This document shows, piece after piece, positions 15,596 to 18,801 of a stretch of 18,801 nt of DNA. Position numbers and translations under genes: made by a program. Position 1 is the stretch's first letter; each line of letters opens with the position of its first letter. A model generated the notes under the pieces. It was given only the letters and a program-made list of their open reading frames with translations. It was not told where the DNA came from and did no database searches. The DNA comes from CAILUG01 sp903844415 (lineage in GTDB: Bacteria; Pseudomonadota; Gammaproteobacteria; Pseudomonadales; Pseudohongiellaceae): the NCBI GenBank assembly GCA_947477655.1, contig CANJTS010000012.1, positions 1 to 18,801 on the forward strand, in the 5' to 3' direction.

Positions 15596-18500
15596 TTAAA
15601 AGTTGTAGTTCAAGTTCAACTGAAATCTTCTGCCAAACACGTCGAAGTTGTTACCTGCAGGCTGTTGGCCGCCACGTTGACTCTCGGAAGGAAAGATGGG
15701 TGGGTTACGATCAAACAGGTTGTTAATGTTAAAACTTGTAACCCAGTTGCCACCATTGCCAGTCTCACCACGATAGCTAATGCCCATGTTGGTTACTGAC
15801 TGTGACGCGATGGTGTTGTCATCCACTTGTACACCTTCGGACCAAGTCACGTTCACTTTGGTGCTGTCGTAGTAACGTTCAGACAGATTCAATCCAAAAT
15901 TACCCAAGTTGTAGCCCATCATTGCGGTTGCAGTCCATTCCGGGCTTGAGTTACTACCAAGGTTATCCTGATATACAGTGGTAGTTACCGAGTTTTCCAA
16001 CAATCTGCCGGCAAACATTCTGAAGTTCATGGATTCTGCTTCTGAACTGAAGAAATCTGGTTCTAGGTCATAACGCGCTTCGATATCCACACCCTTATTC
16101 ATTGCTGCAGACACGTTCAGGTTAACGTCTAAGACGCGTTCAATTTTGCCGGAAGCAGCATTACGTGTGACCAAATTACACAAGGCTTTATCACCTTTGA
16201 AACAATCGTCAATTACACGTTGTGACCCCAAGGTGCTGACGCGGCCAGCTACGGCAATTTCGAAGTAGTCGGCAGAAACCGATAAACCTTCAATCCAGCT
16301 AGCAAAGGTTGGCGCGTACACGAAACCTCCAGTAAGAGTATCTGCCACCTCAGGACGCAAGTTGGCATTACCACCAGTGAGCAAGGTGATGGTGTAGCTG
16401 GATTTGTCGACAGGATCAGTGATGTTGGCACCGCCACCACCAGACTCGAATTGTTCACCAAAGGTAGGTTCTCTTACGTCACGTGATTTAGTTACGCGTA
16501 GGCGCAAGTCTTCAATCACCTGAAATTCAGAACCGATTTTCCAGCTGTCGATGGTACCGCTATGGGAGTAATCCGAACGACGGAAAGCTACAGTGCTGTC
16601 TATACGTTGGGCCCCAGAACCAGATTCCCAAACTGGTAAGTTAACTTCGCTAAACCATTCCCAAACGTCAAAAGCGCCTGTAGCCCAGCTAGTAGCCGAG
16701 AAGTTATGAACTGAACGGTTACCGCCACTGATACCTACGGAAGTACCACGTATGCCAAGTGCATCAGCGTTGAGGGTTGAGCGCTCAAATGCAATCGGAG
16801 TGGTCAGTTGATTGAACCATTCTTCGCGATAAGTCAGACCACCTGCGAAAGTCATTGGGCCGGCACCCCAGCCTTCATACAGTTCACCTGTAAGCAATAC
16901 TTCAGCAAATTTTTGATCCAGGTCGCGAATACCTTTTTTGTCGCTAGTGACGTACTCAACAGCTTCTTGGCTGAAGTTGCCAGTACCAAACACGTTCAAT
17001 GGTGCGCAATCACGGATGGATTCCATTGGCGTAACTAGGATGTTATCAATCGGTTGAACACCGGAAGGATATTTGATGATGTTGGCACTTGGTACAGTTT
17101 TGCCAACAGCAGCAGCTTCCAGTTCAGCCATGCTGGGGTTGCGCAGCTGAACATTACACATGATTGCACCGGTTTTAGGATTGCGTACTGCGTCCATCGC
17201 CATGTACCAATGGTCATTGCGAATATAGTTATTACCTTCGGAAGTCAGCTGGGATTCTCCGTATTGGTAAGTACCGCGCAGATTCCAGTCGTTGGGCAAG
17301 GCTGTTTCGAAACCGGCGCTTGCGGACCACATTTGGCTAATATCGCTTGAACCTCGAGCATCTACGTTAATTTTATTGGGGCCACGGACTTGGCCAATTT
17401 TGTCGAATCTAACTGATGTTAGGCCAGACGCGATCATGGCAGTGCGCAATTCTTCGGGCATGTAGGCGTTTTCAAGATAGATTGTGCCAAAGTATTGTTG
17501 CCCCATTTCAGGATTGCCACGACGATCGTGTTGGTTGGATTCGGTGCGGCCCATCATGATCTGGCCGAAAATTTCGGTGTTGTCGTTAAGATCGTATTTA
17601 ATACCTCCGAAACCGGAATGCTGAATAACCTCAGCGCCATAAGGGCCGCCAGCGAAGGAGGATTCTGCAATTGCTGCTTCTGGACCACCAGCCTGCATGC
17701 CGTTGGAGCCCGCACCTATACGGTTTTTGTAATCACCTGCAACGAAGGGGCGTAAGCTTTTACCATCGTCAGAGAAAGTGTAACCATTAAGGGAGAAAGC
17801 TGGTTTACCTGCAGCGGCAGTAGCTGTAACAATACCGGCAGCATTCTGTGTTGCAGAGTGCGCGTGTGCGACAGTCAAACGTTGTGGGGTAGTGCCAGCT
17901 GGATCAGTAATTTTCCAAGCAGGATTGATAATAAAACCAACGCTGTTCCAATTTTCTTGATCTTGCGGCGTACGTTCTATTTGTTTAATTTCACGATGCT
18001 CAACTGAGCCAATCAGGTGTAAACGATCACCAATCTGTTTGCCTCCGGCAACAGAGAAGTTCCAGTTTTGACCATCACCATAACCGGTAATACCAGTAGA
18101 TATGTTGGACTTGAAGCCTTCAAAGTCACGATCAAGTACAAAGTTGACCACACCCGCCAATGCATCTGCGCCGTAAGCGGCTGAAGCGCCACCGGTCACA
18201 ACATCGACAGTACGGATAAGTGCGGTAGGAAAGTTATCAACGTTAACCGTGCTGGCTCGGTCAGCGGGCACAACACGTGAACCGTCGAACAATACTAGAG
18301 TACGTTGCTTGCCCATGTTGCGCAGGTTCAAGTAAGAGCCTGCTGCGTCACCAAACAGAGTTCCACCACCACGTTGAGCAGTTTGGGTGTTGAGGAACTG
18401 CGGTAGTTGGTCTAGCTGTTCAGAAATTGACGCCGATGGTTCGAACATTTTTAGTTCGTCTGCTGAAACAGCGGTCACCGGAGTTGGGGTAACCATGCCG

Positions 18501-18643
18501 TCAGTGGTACGAATACGTGTACCAGTTACCTGAATTTCTTCCAGTTTTTCCTGTGCTTGCGCGCCAGAAGCAACCAGCATGGCTGCGGCAACAGACAAAG
18601 CTAAGGTATTTGCTTTGAAGTGCCAGTTTTTGACTAATTTCAT
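15596..18643 (-). CDS. TonB-dependent outer-membrane receptor 2
   Basis: 1015 residues. A signal peptide (1-30, cleaved after AQA) is followed by the TonB box EEIQVTGTR (35-43), with no STN domain. The plug domain (about 47-172) contains LNLRNMGKQRTLVLFDGSRV and VDVVTGGASAAYGADALAG, and a long beta-barrel ends in YNF, the normal terminal aromatic for outer-membrane assembly. It is a paralogue of receptor 1: both share the second plug stretch exactly, DLEPDFFxxEAESMNFR-type and NNLFD segments, and four cysteines (496, 546, 814, 822 here) in matching local contexts. The early barrel differs, with an alanine- and glycine-rich loop (about 260-340), so ligands may differ. The ligand is unknown. 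The strong GGGGAGG ribosome binding site (18651-18657, minus strand) supports the start. It stands alone, ending in its own terminator. Confidence 0.94.
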   Translation of the reverse strand: MKLVKNWHFKANTLALSVAAAMLVASGAQAQEKLEEIQVTGTRIRTTDGMVTPTPVTAVSADELKMFEPSASISEQLDQLPQFLNTQTAQRGGGTLFGDAAGSYLNLRNMGKQRTLVLFDGSRVVPADRASTVNVDNFPTALIRTVDVVTGGASAAYGADALAGVVNFVLDRDFEGFKSNISTGITGYGDGQNWNFSVAGGKQIGDRLHLIGSVEHREIKQIERTPQDQENWNSVGFIINPAWKITDPAGTTPQRLTVAHAHSATQNAAGIVTATAAAGKPAFSLNGYTFSDDGKSLRPFVAGDYKNRIGAGSNGMQAGGPEAAIAESSFAGGPYGAEVIQHSGFGGIKYDLNDNTEIFGQIMMGRTESNQHDRRGNPEMGQQYFGTIYLENAYMPEELRTAMIASGLTSVRFDKIGQVRGPNKINVDARGSSDISQMWSASAGFETALPNDWNLRGTYQYGESQLTSEGNNYIRNDHWYMAMDAVRNPKTGAIMCNVQLRNPSMAELEAAAVGKTVPSANIIKYPSGVQPIDNILVTPMESIRDCAPLNVFGTGNFSQEAVEYVTSDKKGIRDLDQKFAEVLLTGELYEGWGAGPMTFAGGLTYREEWFNQLTTPIAFERSTLNADALGIRGTSVGISGGNRSVHNFSATSWATGAFDVWEWFSEVNLPVWESGSGAQRIDSTVAFRRSDYSHSGTIDSWKIGSEFQVIEDLRLRVTKSRDVREPTFGEQFESGGGGANITDPVDKSSYTITLLTGGNANLRPEVADTLTGGFVYAPTFASWIEGLSVSADYFEIAVAGRVSTLGSQRVIDDCFKGDKALCNLVTRNAASGKIERVLDVNLNVSAAMNKGVDIEARYDLEPDFFSSEAESMNFRMFAGRLLENSVTTTVYQDNLGSNSSPEWTATAMMGYNLGNFGLNLSERYYDSTKVNVTWSEGVQVDDNTIASQSVTNMGISYRGETGNGGNWVTSFNINNLFDRNPPIFPSESQRGGQQPAGNNFDVFGRRFQLNLNYNF

Positions 18644-18801
18644 GTACGTGCCTCCCCTAGAGGTTTTTGAGATTGTTGCTTGAAGTTTTGGTTAGTGGAT
18701 ACTAACAAGACTGAGTGCTAAGACAGTTTGAAAGTTCGCACTAGATATAGAAATTGTGGCCAAAAGTAAAGTAGAAAGTAAATTTTTGACGACATTATGA
18801 T
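18644..18801 (-). promoter_or_regulatory. Leader of TonB-dependent receptor 2
   Basis: AT-rich, with GGGGAGG seven bases before the receptor ATG. No Fur-box-like sequence or confident -35/-10 pair was found in the visible 158 bases; the promoter may continue beyond the window. Confidence 0.5.

Overview
The window looks like chromosomal DNA of a free-living, probably marine or aquatic, gammaproteobacterium. GC content is moderate. Two very large TonB-dependent receptors lack an N-terminal signalling domain, a LysR regulator and a ferredoxin-NADP+ reductase gene are divergent as in the Pseudomonas finR/fpr pair, and there is a DUF1993 protein and a YhhQ-type queuosine-precursor transporter. The order Cellvibrionales or a relative is a guess from gene style, not something the sequence proves. 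No rRNA, tRNA, CRISPR array or intact mobile element was seen.

Layout. 1-1009: a bidirectional intrinsic terminator, a decayed IS3-family transposase on the minus strand (160-595), a doubtful 56-codon ORF containing a perfect inverted repeat, then the leader of a cation/proton antiporter. 1010-3773: antiporter (+), a CPBP-family intramembrane protease (-) whose stop codon shares the same TTAA as the antiporter stop, and a class I methyltransferase of the lysine-methyltransferase type (+). 3849-10383: a secreted protein of unknown function (DUF8021-like) downstream of a 1024-residue TonB-dependent receptor, both on the minus strand, with a lactate/glycolate-type permease (LctP family) divergent from the receptor. 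This is the most plausible functional cluster: outer-membrane import, a periplasmic or secreted protein, and inner-membrane transport of an organic acid.

10501-12859: a close-packed minus-strand set, TerC-family membrane protein, arylamine N-acetyltransferase and YhhQ transporter, probably one transcript. 13027-14784: a FinR-like LysR regulator divergent from fpr, with an inverted repeat centred between them; this is a redox-stress module by analogy with Pseudomonas. 14877-15377: a DUF1993 protein with its own likely promoter and a strong terminator. 15596-18643: a second 1015-residue TonB-dependent receptor, a clear paralogue of the first. Both receptors contain exactly four cysteines at matching places, have strong purine-rich ribosome binding sites and end in intrinsic terminators.

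I found no clear previously undescribed system. The best candidates for follow-up are the receptor/DUF8021-like/permease cluster, the conserved cysteines of the paralogous receptors, the poly-G tract in the receptor-permease divergent region, and the symmetric sites upstream of lldP and between finR and fpr.
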